NCBI GenBank assembly: GCA_963682175.1
Contig: OY821770.1
Span: 17,080,501-17,144,500 of the forward strand
Direction: 5' to 3'
From: Triglochin maritima
Lineage: Eukaryota > Streptophyta > Magnoliopsida > Alismatales > Juncaginaceae
Length of the DNA stretch: 64,000 nt
The notes under the pieces were generated by a model. It was not told where the DNA came from and did not search any database. It saw only the letters and a program-made list of their open reading frames with translations. Made by a program: the position numbers and the translations under genes. Within the stretch, counting starts at the first letter, position 1, and each line of letters starts with the position of its first letter. This document shows positions 25,501-37,016 of the stretch, in pieces.

Positions 25501-27308
25501 AGCAAACATTCAAAATATGACAACAATTGAACATGAATTAATTTTATACCTACCAACCCCAGAAACTCCAATCCGGGAACACAATGTCAAGCGTTTGATC
25601 ATTGTTGCAATAGCCAAACATCGGATGTGGTCGAGCCAATTTGGCTCCATTGGGACCCCGATATGGTTGGTATTGGGAGGCCACAACAATGGGCAAATCA
25701 CCACAGTCGAACATGAGGTCAAGGTCCGGAATCTGGCCGGGATATCGCCAGAGAAGTTGGAGTATTCCCCATATAGTGAGCAAATCTCTAGTTTGGTAGG
25801 CCTTACGGTATTGCTCAAGGTAGGCCCTTCCGTTGACTATGGCTAACCTGAAGTCGGCTTTCTTACGTTCCACCATATCTCTAGTGATTCCGGTGTCCTT
25901 CCACGGTTTGAGGTCCTCGTGGATCCACCGGATATATTGTGGACATACTAGATTTGGCTTGCCATCGCGGTCGGGTGGGAGTGATGGTGGTGGAAATGCA
26001 CATTTGAGGTCGTTGGTTCGAATGAGTTTTTGTAGTGGAGGCCGGGGGGAGCCCCAGTTAATTGTGAACTGCATACATGCAAACAAGAAAAGAATTACCA
26101 AACAAAATTACTAAATTTTGTAAATTTTGCTTTATAATTATATTATTTAAGAAGCGAATATAAACACATGTAAGCCCTGAGATAAACAGGGGGAAATCTT
26201 AAAATACCAATGAGGTAACCATCAATGATTTGAACTATTTTGCAGTCGTTGGGTTTGAACATGTAACCATCAATGAGGTAACCTTCGGCTAGGGTAACCA
26301 AAATTGAGATACTGAGAGACAATATTAAAATACCAATGAAAATGTATCTTCCAAAGGTTACATGGTGGGAAAAATAACATTTTTTTTTTGCTTTCTAGAA
26401 GGATATTATTACAACATTTGAGCCGTTCAAGACTAACCTGCCCTTCAAATTTAAAAAATGAGAAAAGTGCTCCTACTTGTTGGTTCACAGAATCTATTTC
26501 CTGGCGCGTAAACTTCCACAAGTACTTGAAAATTGCTCGGAGAAATTTGTATGGATGGTAGCATTAATTGGCTCTATTCCACTTTCCAAACTTTATAAAG
26601 GTTGGAAATTACTGTTGACTTCAAACAAAGATCTTGTAGTTATACCAAATACCAAATAGAGACGTTCTCCAACTCCTAAACTGACGATATTCCAGCATGG
26701 TCAGACTAATTACCAAATACAGAAAATTCTAATACTTTCCATAAAAAAAACTAATTGCCAATCCATGGTGATAAAAATCACCAAAAAATATCCAATTATC
26801 CAACATGTAGCATGATATGTCCCGCAACTTTTGGTTTTGCCTGGTAAACTGATTTATCGAAGAAGAAACATCTCTATCATTTCCTAACCAAGTCATCTCA
26901 TTTTCTAATATCGTTTTCACCACAAATCAAACACCAACTTTATAGTCTTAATCATACTCATTGTGTTTGGCATCCCTAAAACAACATGTTGTTAGTATGA
27001 TGCATATTCACTTTAATAATTAAATTAACTCTTATTACTTATAAAAAATAACTTTACTATCTTGATTGTTCGCAAATATGCAAAATTGTGCACCCAAATA
27101 GTCCTATATATGTTTCTATCTATCAGATTGAACATAACTACAATTTTGATAATAGGACTCCATACAAGACTTAGAAAAGAAGAAATTAATCAAAGTTACT
27201 CACAGTGTCTTTAGTTTTAGTGTAGATCCGGGTGACCACAACTAAGAACATGCAGAAGAAGATCACGACGACTGTCCTCGACAGTCGTAAGTAGACTACC
27301 TCGTACAT
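16540..27308 (-). CDS. GT90 / DUF821 (CAP10, Rumi-like) glycosyltransferase, six exons
   Basis: The exons are 27204-27308, 25554-26068, 24982-25174, 17955-18019, 17644-17854 and 16540-16878. Every junction is GT-AG and in phase, giving 475 residues. Residues 13-26 form an N-terminal hydrophobic anchor, so a type II Golgi or ER membrane protein is expected. Family motifs include CPQYIRWIHEDLKPW (77-91), PDLDLMFDC (149-157), FPDWSFWGWPEVNIKPWE (199-216), REPYAYWKGNP (234-244), SVSEKYIIACDS and KCRSIKFAVDWGNQH. Relatives are protein O-glucosyl/xylosyltransferases (Rumi, POGLUT) and fungal CAP10. The plant substrate is not established and is not inferred here. Intron 3 (18020-24981) contains a whole Copia element in antisense orientation, yet no coding defect is visible. 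Confidence 0.92.
18973..19325. repeat. Array of 12 GGTCGACC boxes in six pairs (5' LTR U3)
   Basis: GTCGAC cores start at 18973, 18995, 19038, 19057, 19091, 19111, 19162, 19184, 19235, 19257, 19298 and 19320. Within-pair spacing is 19-22 bp and between-pair spacing 34-51 bp. The second box of a pair is often followed by GAAATCCTCC. Confidence 0.95.
19861..23771 (+). pseudogene. Copia gag-pol polyprotein, Tork/Tnt1-like, with stops
   Basis: In order: gag from ATG 19861; a zinc knuckle CKFCKKTRHLIEEC (about 20530); a protease motif WVIDTGSTHHITS (20700); the integrase with HSDLWGP and the NGVAERLNHTLL region; reverse transcriptase with KARLVAKGFSQ and the intact YVDDMLVA catalytic box (22806); and RNase H with LSTTEVEYMA and the final ENPTDMLTKPV. 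In-frame stops lie at about 20184, 21020, 21511, 21549 and 23226, with a frame change near 21100. The W-D-T-G protease with adjacent motifs and the primer site point to the Tork lineage. Confidence 0.9.
23903..24255. repeat. GGTCGACC pair array in the 3' LTR
   Basis: This is the counterpart of the 5' LTR array, with the same six-pair layout. Most point changes fall on CpG sites (for example GGTTGACC and GGTCAACT), as expected for deaminated methylcytosine. An intact TATA motif CTATAAATACC follows at about 24335. Confidence 0.93.
24329..24345 (+). promoter_or_regulatory. TATA box of the 3' LTR, deleted from the 5' LTR
   Basis: The 3' LTR reads CCACTATAAATACCTTG. At the equivalent site (about 19400) the 5' LTR reads CCACTATCTTG, a 6-bp loss that removes the TATA core. 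Confidence 0.85.
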
Positions 27309-29017
27309 GTTGGCTTAATTTGCACTGTGAATTTCGGAGCACATATAATAAAAACGAATCGGCTGTTTTTGTTGTGGTTTTCTGTTAATTAACTTGCAGG
27401 ATTGCGAGTTATACACACTTGTAGTTTCTTCAATTTGGTAAAGTATAATTTACTATATCCTTTATTATCAAAGAGATGCGTGGATTGTACAATGATGGCC
27501 ACACGATTTTAAAGTTGTGGCACATGCCGGGCCAATACTTGCGGATGGGGTTGGTGGCGGCGCTCAGTTGGCTAGCCGTCGGGCCCACGTGTGGTTGAAC
27601 GGTTTTCCTTGGTCAAGAAAGGCAACTCAGTACGGACTCCAGCATTTATGTGATATACATCCCAACCGTTTGAGTTGGTTTGGTACGATACAACTAGTAA
27701 GTAAAGGTGAGCGAGGTTAACCGTTTATCCAATTCGACTCGAATCACCAAACACATACGTGGGTCAATAATTTAAACCCGTCAAGCACACGGTTAACACA
27801 CAACCCAAACACGCTTTATTAACACACGGATCATCCGGGTTGCAGTTAGAAAATTTTGAATCTAGTTAAACACAACTCAAACACGCTTTTATCTTAGGTA
27901 GGTCGGGTTGTGGTTCAACTTCAACCCAATCCAACCCATTTACTGCCATACTTTAGAGAGCATGCGCATGATGTTATCTGGTTTCTAGTGGAATCTGATA
28001 TTTACAATTTAAATTTAGAACACCTTTGTGATGGGTTGCTCAAGTAAGATTGAGAAAATTCGATCCAGATCGAAACAAACCGATCGATTGGTCCTCTATC
28101 TGGATTTTTTAGGTTTTCATGCTCGGTCCGATCTGGTACGTTCCGGCGTGGACCGAAAATATTCATGTATTTTTTGTTCAATGTTAATAAAATTTATATT
28201 ATATATTACTTAGATTTAAATTTACCTACAAGTTATAATAAGTAATAACATCATTTGTGACAATTTTATATCATAACTTTGTATGATCGGAACATAAAAT
28301 ATATATTAACCATTCCATTTTAGTAAAACAATATTAATTAAATAATTTTCGGTCCGAATGAGATCGGACCAAAACCGATCAATTCCGTCCGAACAAGACC
28401 GTACCGATTAATGGATCGTAGACTCATTTGCTACGAGGCATTGCTTGACTATTTCCCTCGTACGACTAGGACCGTGTGGATAGTTTATTAGACTTTATGG
28501 AGTATTATTGAAGAGATGAAACAATACGGAAAAGTACCCACACCAATATAGGAAAATATATTTACAACTGGAGTGATAGAAAGCTAGGTTCGTAGCTAAA
28601 AAAAATCCATAGGAACCAATCTGGTTTCCACTCCATAGGGTAGGTGAATTTTTGTTCTCAGTATGGTCTGATTCAGTTGTTGTTACTTATATTATTGTCT
28701 TGGATTGATTTAGTTTTTCTTACTTCTTCATGTGTTTTTACTCTGTTGCTTTCTTTGTTAACATGATGATTAGTGAGTAATTCATACCCACTGGGGGGCG
28801 GATGATGATGTGAAGCGTGAAAGTTGTTAGATTTGTGTGTGTTTTAATCTTAATCTTGAAGTTTCAAATGATTTTCGTAGTCATTTTGATGAGTTTCTCA
28901 CTCTTACCTTTGATGTATTAATGATACTAATGAATGCTTAACACATGCTTTGGTTAGTGGGTCAACTTTACGGAGAATGATGAGATGCATATAAGATTGA
29001 AGTGGATAAGAAGATGA
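27309..29017. other. Intergenic region upstream of the GT90 gene
   Basis: The left edge must hold the GT90 promoter. A minus-strand TTATTATATG at about 27345 is a possible TATA element. At 27700-27930 there are decayed repeats of ACACAACCCAAACACGCTTT type. No gene is recognised up to the CACTA terminus at 29018. Confidence 0.4.
28120..28380. mobile_element. Possible MITE with GGTCCGATCT inverted repeats
   Basis: GGTCCGATCT and GGACCGAAAATATT at about 28122-28165 recur in inverted order at about 28343-28378, enclosing AT-rich non-coding DNA. Ends and target duplication are unclear. Confidence 0.35.
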
Positions 29018-30051
29018 CACTACTGGAAAAAAAGGCTATAACGTCGGATATTAAGAGGGTACAACGTCGGATTGACCACCTTGGTTGACTGACGTGGTAG
29101 GTGGATGACGTTATACGGGGGACTCTTTCACGTCGGTCTAAAATCCGACGTGATAGTGGGGGTCTACCACGTCGGTTTTCTATAAAACCGACGTGTTAGA
29201 CCCCTTAATCAATTTCTTCATTTTTTTGATTTTTCGGTTTTTATACCCTACTACGTCAGTTTTATAGAAACCGACATAGTAGAGTATTTTTTATTTTTTT
29301 ATTTTTCCATTTTTGTACCCTACAACGCCAGTTTCCTTGGAAATATTGTATACCCCCTACAACGTTAGTTTTCTTTCCGTTTTTGTAGAAACCGACGTTG
29401 TAGACCCCCTATAACGTCTCTTTTATAGAAAACCGACGTGTTAGGGTTGTTTTTTAATTTTTAATTTTTTTAATTTGATGCCTGTAATTCACACTCAATC
29501 CCTGCAACATTCATATTCAATTCAGCAACATTCAAAACATCACAAAAACACTGAAATAAACAGCCAACTTGGTAAAAGAGGATGTCTCTTTCATAAGTTA
29601 AAATTCTTTATTTGGAATAAACATTAGATATGCTAAGAACACGCCCGGAGCATCTATTTATATGGATAATTCAGAAAACAGAGGACCGCTTATTGTTTTA
29701 GACAACGAGAATTCAAAAGACTTGAGACTCCAAGATGAGACTTCAGCAGGAAGGGGTTTCAAGTTTGTATCACACCCTTCTAAGTTGGAGTCTTCACGTC
29801 ATCCCTTGAAGGCCACACAAACATCTTTAACCTTCTTTGCACCTACGCTGTAACCAAAAGAGAATGACAAGGCTTAACAATGCTAAAGCATTACCTCCAC
29901 TTAATATATCTTGCTTTTATTTTTCTTTTCTGTATGTTTAGATCACTTTTGGATTTGCTACAATTGTTTCAAATTATACTTAGCTAGTTTAATCTTACAT
30001 ATCAAACACCTTACCTTGTATTTGGAAATTGCAAATCAGTCTACATGAACT

Positions 30052-33000
30052 TGTTAAAACTAACGGCTCAGCCCCAACGGTCATCATCGCCAAATCCGGT
30101 CTCAAATCGTACACAATCCAAATCCGTATCACCTTACAAAAGGAAACAAGAATCACGCACTTAAACGAGTCATAGTATCTTCTGTATTAGGAAATAATAT
30201 CATTCACCAACGGCTCTATCACGAGCCCATATATGTATACGCAAGTGTAATCTTTCAAGAATAATAATCAGAAATATACAAACACAAAATCTAATATGGT
30301 ATCAGAGCATTGATCGACCTCAGCACTGGGAAAATCATCACCGACGGTGAACCTCCGGCGACACCACCTCAGAATCACTCCCAAAAATCATCACAAGTCC
30401 TTCCACACACAAAAACCCAAACCAAAAAACCCTCCATCATCACCGACCAATAAACTCCAGAACCCAATTCCGATCCAAATCCGATCACCCCAGACCATCA
30501 TCGACCACTGCGGCCTCAGATCACCAAAGGGGGTTGACGCTCAAAGCGACATCCGACCCAATGGCAGAAGGAACCCCCCAGCGCCTCACCACCCAACTTC
30601 TCAATGGGGTTAACTACCTCTCATGGGCGCGTTCCGTCACCCTCTCCCTCAGTGGCAAAGGGAAGTTGGGCCACATCACCGGGAAATCACAAAAACCGGC
30701 CACCGACGACACCAAATTAGAAGAGTGGCAGACCGCCGACCACCTCGTCATGACGTGGGTACTGAACTCCATGCAACCACACATCGGGGAGTTGTTCATT
30801 TACTCCAACTCCGCCAAAGAACTATGGGACGCCGTTCAGGAGCTCTACGGGAAACAACAAAACTTCGCCCACATCTTCAAACTTAAACAAGAGATCTCGC
30901 AAACCAGGCAAGGACAAAAGACGGTCACCGATTATCTTGGGACACTCAAGGGCCGATGGGACGAACTCAGTATCTACGAGCTCCCGAGCACCGACCAAAA
31001 ACTCATAAAAGAAAGAATCGAACAAGATCGGATCTACCAGTTTCTGGTCGGTCTCGATCCGAGCTTTGAAGCTCTCAAATCTCAAGTGCTGCTATCATCA
31101 GAGCTTCCGCCCCTCACGCACATAGTTGCAATGGTTCAACGGGAAGAAACCCGAAGACACGCCATGCCTCAACCAAACCAACAAACAAGCAAAGAAAACC
31201 AAGCATTCGCAGCCACATACAACAACAATCAAAACACAAAAGGAAAAGGACAGTTCGGAAGAAGGAAAGATGAACACTGCGACAACTGCAAAAAACAAGG
31301 GCATAGTCGCGATCGGTGTTGGTTCCTCTACCCACACCTCCGACCACCAAAAAACGGCACCGGCGAAAGAAGGGGGGATGGGAGAGGAAACCCTAACAGC
31401 GGCGGACTCTACCCAAACCCTAACTTTGGAGAGGAAAACCACAAATGGTCGCAAGGCGGATCGGGCTCAACCAGTCGGGGTTTTATGTCCGAATCATTCG
31501 CGGATCACTCCAGATCCGATGGAGGGTCAGGTCTGTCACGCGGGGCTCCGAGTCCGGTTTTAAATGTGCCTACAGGAGATGGAGTAGCAGCAGCAGCATA
31601 CGGGATTGGATCGGGGTCCGTGCAGCAAGAACTGGGCCATGCGTTGGCCCACTTGAACACTCTTCTCCAAATGTCTGGTCAAATTCAGAATCAACCAGGT
31701 AGTAATTCAGGTATTAATCTTCCCAATTCTATTGCTAATTTTACTGGTCTTATAAATTCTTGGATTATTGACACTGGAGCCACAGACCACATGACTGGAA
31801 ACAGAAATCTCATAAACAATATTCATTATGACCCTAATATAAATAATTTTGTTACAGTTGCTAATGGAAACCAAGTCAAAATTAATGGAATAGGAGAATC
31901 AAAACTACTAAATAACACAACTGAAAAAACATTATATGTTCCCAATCTTACATCTAATCTTTTGTCTGTTGCAAAAATCACTAGAAACTTGAATTGTAAT
32001 GTGATCTTCTCACCATTTGATGTGTTATTTCAGGACCGACCATCAGGGAAGATGATTGGTAGAGGTGTTCTCATAAACGGATTATATATCTTAGACAGTT
32101 CAAATAACCTTTTACATGCTAATAATGTGTCTCATCGGGCTCCCGACATTTGGCACAAACGTATGGGGCATCCGTCCCTTCCTGTTTTGAAACAATTATT
32201 TCCTAGCATAATTTTTAATAATGAGTTATGTTGTGAAGTTTGTCGTCTGGCAAAACAAACTAGGTTACCATTTTATGCTTCTACTACTAAAACAGGGAAA
32301 CCTCTGGAGATGATACACTCTGACATCTGGGGTCCAGCCCCTGTCGAGTCTTACAATGGGTTTAGGTACTTTATTACATTCATTGATGATTTTTCTCGCA
32401 CAACTTGGCTTTACTTGCTTAGATCTAAATCTGATGTTTTCTCTATTTTTTGTGAGTATGTTGCCTTGGTAGAAAATCTATACGATACTAAAATTAAAAC
32501 TCTTAGATCTGATAATGGGGCAGAATATACCAGTAATAATTTCCAAAGTTTTTTGAAAGAAAAAGGCATATTTCATCAAACTACTTGCATTAACACCCCT
32601 GAACAAAATGGTGTTTCTGAAAGGAAAAATCGACATCTTTTGAATGTCACTAGATCCCTTTTATTTCAAACTCAAGTGCCCAAAAGGTTTTGGTCTGAAG
32701 CCATCCTAACTGCTGTATACCTGATTAATCGTCTGCCTAGTCCCACAATTCAAAATAAACAACCATTAGAAATTCTGAATGGTAGGCGAATGAATGTTGA
32801 TCACCTTAAAATTTTTGGTTGCACTTGCTATGTTCACAAAAAACGTCTGGATAAACTTGATTCTCATTCCGTCAAAACTGTTTTCTTTGGTTATTCCTTT
32901 CAAAAGAAAGGATACAAATGTTATGATCCCGTAGATTGTAAACTGTATATTTCTCGAGATGTTTCCTTCTTTGAACACGAATCATACTTCGAAATAACCA

Positions 33001-35098
33001 AAACTAATCCTCCAGGTGAGACAACTCCTCTCCCTACCTTTGATGTGTTTGAAATCTCACCTCTTGAGGAAACTCCCATTCCCCAAGACGGGGGAGATGA
33101 ATATACTATAGGTACAGCAGAGGAACAACATGACGAACAGGTCGAACCAGAAAGAGAGACTACTGAAAGAAGGTCCACAAGACCTACACGCACCCCGCCT
33201 TACCTTCAAGATTTTATTACTTACAACGTCACTTACCCTATCCAAGATTATATTTCCTACAACACTATCTCTTCCTCTCATCGTAATTTCTTGAATGTAA
33301 TTGATAAAAATAGTGAACCTACCTCCTACCAAGATGCCCTTAATTATCCCCATTGGGTACAAGCCATGAAAGATGAGTTAAACGCCTTAGAGAAAAATCA
33401 AACCTGGACCCTAGTTCCCTCAAAACCCGAAATAAAACCTGTAGGATGTAAATGGGTATATAAAACTAAATACAATAGTGATGGATCTATTGACCGATAC
33501 AAGGCCAGATTAGTTGCTAAGGGGTATACCCAGACCTATGGCCTTGACTATCTAGAAACTTTTGCACCTGTAGCTAAAATGAACACTGTCAGAGTTCTCC
33601 TATCTGTAGCCGTCAACTATGGATGGAACCTCTATCAAATGGATGTTCGAAATGCCTTTCTTCAAGGAACTCTGGAAGAAGAAGTCTATATGACTCCACC
33701 TCCAGGATACAACTCTTCCCACAATCAGGTTTGCAAACTCTACAAATCAATCTACGGATTGAAACAATCTCCCAGAGCATGGTATGCAAAACTCAGTCTC
33801 TCTCTTCTTCAATTTGGTTTTACTAAATGTTCCACTGATGCATCTATGTTTACCAAACATCATAACAACATCACCACAATTGTTCTTGTTTATGTAGATG
33901 ACATTGTAATCACAGGAAGCAACGATAATGAAATTCACCTCGTAAAATCATACTTAAAATCCAAATTTGATATCAAGGATTTAGGATTCATGAAATATTT
34001 TTTGGGCATTGAAATCGCATACTCTAAGAAAGGGTTATTCTTGTCTCAACGTAAGTATGTCTTAGACCTTCTAAAAGAGACCGGTAAATTAGGAGCTAAA
34101 CCTGCTAATACCCCCATCGAGACAAACCGGAAGGTGAGTCCCACCGAGGGGGAGCCCTTACACAACATAGGACAATTTCAAAGACTAGTAGGAAAACTCA
34201 TCTATCTTACTGTCACCAGACCCGACATCACATATGCGGTTAGCACTGTTAGTCAATTCATGCATGCTCCACATACACACCACCTTGACATCATAGATAG
34301 AATCCTCAGATATTTAAAGAGGACTCCAGGCCAAGGGATATGGATGAAAAGAAACAATTCTAATTCAATAATCGATTATTCTGATGCAGATTGGGCTGGT
34401 AGTCACGATCGCAAGTCCACCACGGGTTTTTGCACATTTGTTGGCGGAAATCTCGTCACATGGAGAAGCAAAAAGCAAAATGTGGTTGCACGGTCCAGTG
34501 CAGAAGCTGAATACCGAGCCATGGCATCCACTACTAGCGAACTAGTTTGGCTCAAACAGCTCCTCAAAGACATGAAACTTCCTTATCACGAACCTATGCA
34601 AATGTACTGTGATAATCATGCAGCTCGACACATTGCCACCAACCCTGTTTTTCACGAACGGACTAAACATATAGAAGTCGATTGCCACTTTATCAGAGAA
34701 AAAATTCAAGCGAAGGAAATTGAAGTACCCTATGTCCAAAGCAAAGACCAACTAGCAGACATCTTCACCAAGCCATTAGACCAAAGACAATTTCATAACA
34801 TTCTCGACAAGTTGGGATCCTTCAACCTCTTTCGGACCCAACTTGAGGGGGAGTGTTAAAACTAACGGCTCAGCCCCAACGGTCATCATCGCCAAATCCG
34901 GTCTCAAATCGTACACAATCCAAATCCGTATCACCTTACAAAAGGAAACAAGAATCACGCACTTAAACGAGTCATAGTATCTTCTGTATTAGGAAATAAT
35001 ATCATTCACCAACGGCTCTATCACGAGCCCATATATGTATACGCAAGTGTAATCTTTCAAGAATAATAATCAGAAATATACAAACACAAAATCTAATA
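30052..35098 (+). mobile_element. Young, complete Copia element with identical 245-bp LTRs
   Basis: The 5' LTR is 30052-30296 and the 3' LTR 34854-35098. I found no difference on reading both through. The LTRs start TGTTAAAAC and end CTAATA, so the terminal dinucleotides are TG and TA rather than TG and CA. The target duplication GAACT is at 30047-30051 and 35099-35103. The primer site TGGTATCAGAGC follows the 5' LTR directly (30297-30308), and the tract ACTTGAGGGGGAG precedes the 3' LTR. All parts needed for transposition appear present. Confidence 0.97.
30561..34859 (+). CDS. Intact Copia Gag-Pol polyprotein
   Basis: One uninterrupted frame (open from 30534; the ATG at 30561 giving MAEGTPQRL is the more likely start). 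Numbering below counts from 30534. Gag occupies about 20-250, with the zinc knuckle CDNCKKQGHSRDRC at about 248-261. The protease motif WIIDTGATDHMTG is at about 409. Integrase has an HHCC finger from about 541 and acidic residues in HSDIWGP, RSDNGAEY and NGVSERKN. Reverse transcriptase has KARLVAKGYTQ and YVDD at about 1120. RNase H has DADWAG, SSAEAEYRA and YCDNHAA, ending in LADIFTKPLD. No stop, frameshift or missing catalytic residue is seen, so the protein is probably functional. Gag and Pol share one frame, as is normal for plant Copia. Confidence 0.96.
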   Translation: MAEGTPQRLTTQLLNGVNYLSWARSVTLSLSGKGKLGHITGKSQKPATDDTKLEEWQTADHLVMTWVLNSMQPHIGELFIYSNSAKELWDAVQELYGKQQNFAHIFKLKQEISQTRQGQKTVTDYLGTLKGRWDELSIYELPSTDQKLIKERIEQDRIYQFLVGLDPSFEALKSQVLLSSELPPLTHIVAMVQREETRRHAMPQPNQQTSKENQAFAATYNNNQNTKGKGQFGRRKDEHCDNCKKQGHSRDRCWFLYPHLRPPKNGTGERRGDGRGNPNSGGLYPNPNFGEENHKWSQGGSGSTSRGFMSESFADHSRSDGGSGLSRGAPSPVLNVPTGDGVAAAAYGIGSGSVQQELGHALAHLNTLLQMSGQIQNQPGSNSGINLPNSIANFTGLINSWIIDTGATDHMTGNRNLINNIHYDPNINNFVTVANGNQVKINGIGESKLLNNTTEKTLYVPNLTSNLLSVAKITRNLNCNVIFSPFDVLFQDRPSGKMIGRGVLINGLYILDSSNNLLHANNVSHRAPDIWHKRMGHPSLPVLKQLFPSIIFNNELCCEVCRLAKQTRLPFYASTTKTGKPLEMIHSDIWGPAPVESYNGFRYFITFIDDFSRTTWLYLLRSKSDVFSIFCEYVALVENLYDTKIKTLRSDNGAEYTSNNFQSFLKEKGIFHQTTCINTPEQNGVSERKNRHLLNVTRSLLFQTQVPKRFWSEAILTAVYLINRLPSPTIQNKQPLEILNGRRMNVDHLKIFGCTCYVHKKRLDKLDSHSVKTVFFGYSFQKKGYKCYDPVDCKLYISRDVSFFEHESYFEITKTNPPGETTPLPTFDVFEISPLEETPIPQDGGDEYTIGTAEEQHDEQVEPERETTERRSTRPTRTPPYLQDFITYNVTYPIQDYISYNTISSSHRNFLNVIDKNSEPTSYQDALNYPHWVQAMKDELNALEKNQTWTLVPSKPEIKPVGCKWVYKTKYNSDGSIDRYKARLVAKGYTQTYGLDYLETFAPVAKMNTVRVLLSVAVNYGWNLYQMDVRNAFLQGTLEEEVYMTPPPGYNSSHNQVCKLYKSIYGLKQSPRAWYAKLSLSLLQFGFTKCSTDASMFTKHHNNITTIVLVYVDDIVITGSNDNEIHLVKSYLKSKFDIKDLGFMKYFLGIEIAYSKKGLFLSQRKYVLDLLKETGKLGAKPANTPIETNRKVSPTEGEPLHNIGQFQRLVGKLIYLTVTRPDITYAVSTVSQFMHAPHTHHLDIIDRILRYLKRTPGQGIWMKRNNSNSIIDYSDADWAGSHDRKSTTGFCTFVGGNLVTWRSKKQNVVARSSAEAEYRAMASTTSELVWLKQLLKDMKLPYHEPMQMYCDNHAARHIATNPVFHERTKHIEVDCHFIREKIQAKEIEVPYVQSKDQLADIFTKPLDQRQFHNILDKLGSFNLFRTQLEGEC

Positions 35099-36672
35099 GA
35101 ACTGGTGTTAGATGAGACAAAACTATCAACCTTATCCAGAATGAACACTAGGTATGAGCATCTCTGTAATGAATTGAAGCAAAGTAATCCAAATCGCTTC
35201 AAAGAGGAACACTACAATTAAGACAAGTAAACACCATCGAGTGATGAAAAAACAAACAAAAACATATTATTCAGTAAATAAGTAAACAATATAAAATCGA
35301 AATACTATAACATCCAGTGCAAATTCACTGGTGTAATCTTTAGATCAAACTGATCTACTAAAGAATCACCACAAACAATGATCATCTCAACTAAAAAGTA
35401 GCATATGACTGTATAGATCAGTTAAAAACCATTACAAACCTCACTGATCTGATCTAATCCAAACAAACATCACAAAATCCAACTCACATGCACTAGTCTC
35501 ATACGGAAATCAAACTATCAATCTAATGTTGAATCATCACCAGAACTAGTAACTTTAACTAAACTTCCGAACTAATCCAAACCGAACCAAAAAAACCCAA
35601 ACCGAACCTCCTAAAATGCCAAAACAACAAGAAAATAGCATAAAGACAGGACGAAGCACTAGAAAATCATCAAAAACCACAGTGATTGCCGATCCAACCA
35701 AAAACCGACGCCAAATTGGAAACGGGAAGGATCAAAGCAAACCTGAGTGTGATCGAACCAAAATGACTATGATTGGCGTCTGAATGACAGATCATGGTGC
35801 AAAACCCGACGATCTCGGGATTGTACGAGGTGGAGAAGAAGGAAAGGTTGGGATCGTTGGATCTGGACGGTGAAAGGGAGTGGGAAGTGGAGAAGACGAC
35901 ATTGAGTTTAATTTTGTTATTATATATTAAAAATAATCCTTCCACGTCAGTTAACAAAAAACCGACGTGGTAGGTTTTGAATTCTGTTTTTTGAAACTAT
36001 TAAAAAATATTTTTAAAAAATCATTCCCCGTCGGTTAATTAAAATCAACGTGGAAGACCCCCTGCCACGTCGGTTAACTAAAACCGATGTGGTAGGGTTT
36101 GAATTTTTTAAAAAATTATATTAAAAAGACCCCTTACCTGAAGGGAGTGTGTTCTAAAAGTTTTACATGAATTGACTGTGCAAACATTCTGTTCATTGAT
36201 TAATATATTTGCCTTTTAGAATTAGTGTTAAAGAAGAGACTCTTGGCCCTTAACTGTAGACCTCTAAAATATAATAGTTTACGTAAATCAAAAGTTGTTC
36301 ACAATCTAGGTAATTGACATAGAACATTTAATTACCGAGATAAAATTGTCGTGTTGGTTAAAGAGTATTGTAGCTCTACAAATATTTAACAACACGAGTA
36401 TATAAAAGAGGAAAATGATTACTTTTATATGTTGAAGAGACCTAACAAGTAAAACATTATGAAATTGTGTTATGTGTCATTAATGTTTTCACTGTGTCTT
36501 GAATCCTAAGGTATGAGACTTATGTCTTTTCACATAGGAAGTGTTTGATTTGATTATTGTCAAAAGCTATCAGTAAGCATAGTGATAAAGGACCAAATTT
36601 GCTAAAAACCCCCAAAGATCAAATTTTGTTGGGTATAAATCCAATATTTGATAAAAGCAAAAATCGGACGAA

Positions 36673-37016
36673 ACGGTTGAACGTTTTCGGAGACTGGTCG
36701 ACCGAAAATTCACAGTAGTTGTTGCGTATGTGAACGGTCGACCGGACAGATGTGTTTGGTCGACCGAAAACTTCCAGGACATTCCGCAAATTCTTCTTGA
36801 TAGCAATCGGTTGACCGACTTGTTGCTTAGTCCGACCGAAAACTTCCAGTAGCTGATTCTCGTGTTGAATCAGTCGACCGTTTATGTGTTCTATTCGACC
36901 ATAAAATCACAGTATCTTTGGTAGCATGTGATGGGTCGACCGCTTGGTTTCATGATCCAACCGAAACTGCGATTACTTGCCAATCGGTCTACCGATTGGT
37001 TAATTACGGTTGACCG
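36673..37016. repeat. GGTCGACC-type six-pair array, family-C 5' LTR
   Basis: Decayed boxes occur as pairs about 22 bp apart, for example GGTCGACC at about 36736 and 36759, and AGTCGACCG at about 36872 with TTCGACC at 36894. Second boxes are followed by GAAAACTTCCAG or GAAAATTCACAG. The downstream TATA position reads TCTAAAAATAGG (about 37196) and so looks mutated. Confidence 0.85.

Larger units (their letters stand above)
29018..36138. mobile_element. CACTA (En/Spm-type) element, non-coding, interrupted; right terminus not in place
   Basis: The left terminus reads CACTACTGGAAAAAAAGGC, a classical CACTA end. Subterminal repeats based on ACGTCGG and its complement CCGACGT occupy about 29041-29440 and again 35940-36110 in inverted and direct copies. 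No transposase frame is visible in either remaining part. A young Copia (30052-35098) sits inside it. At 36139 it is cut by the family-C Copia, so its right end should lie beyond that insertion. Confidence 0.8.

Noticed and set aside
36760..36776. GAAAACTTCC after the second box read as a heat-shock element
   Set aside because: The GAA and TTC blocks are separated by three bases rather than two and no third block follows, so the match is not convincing.
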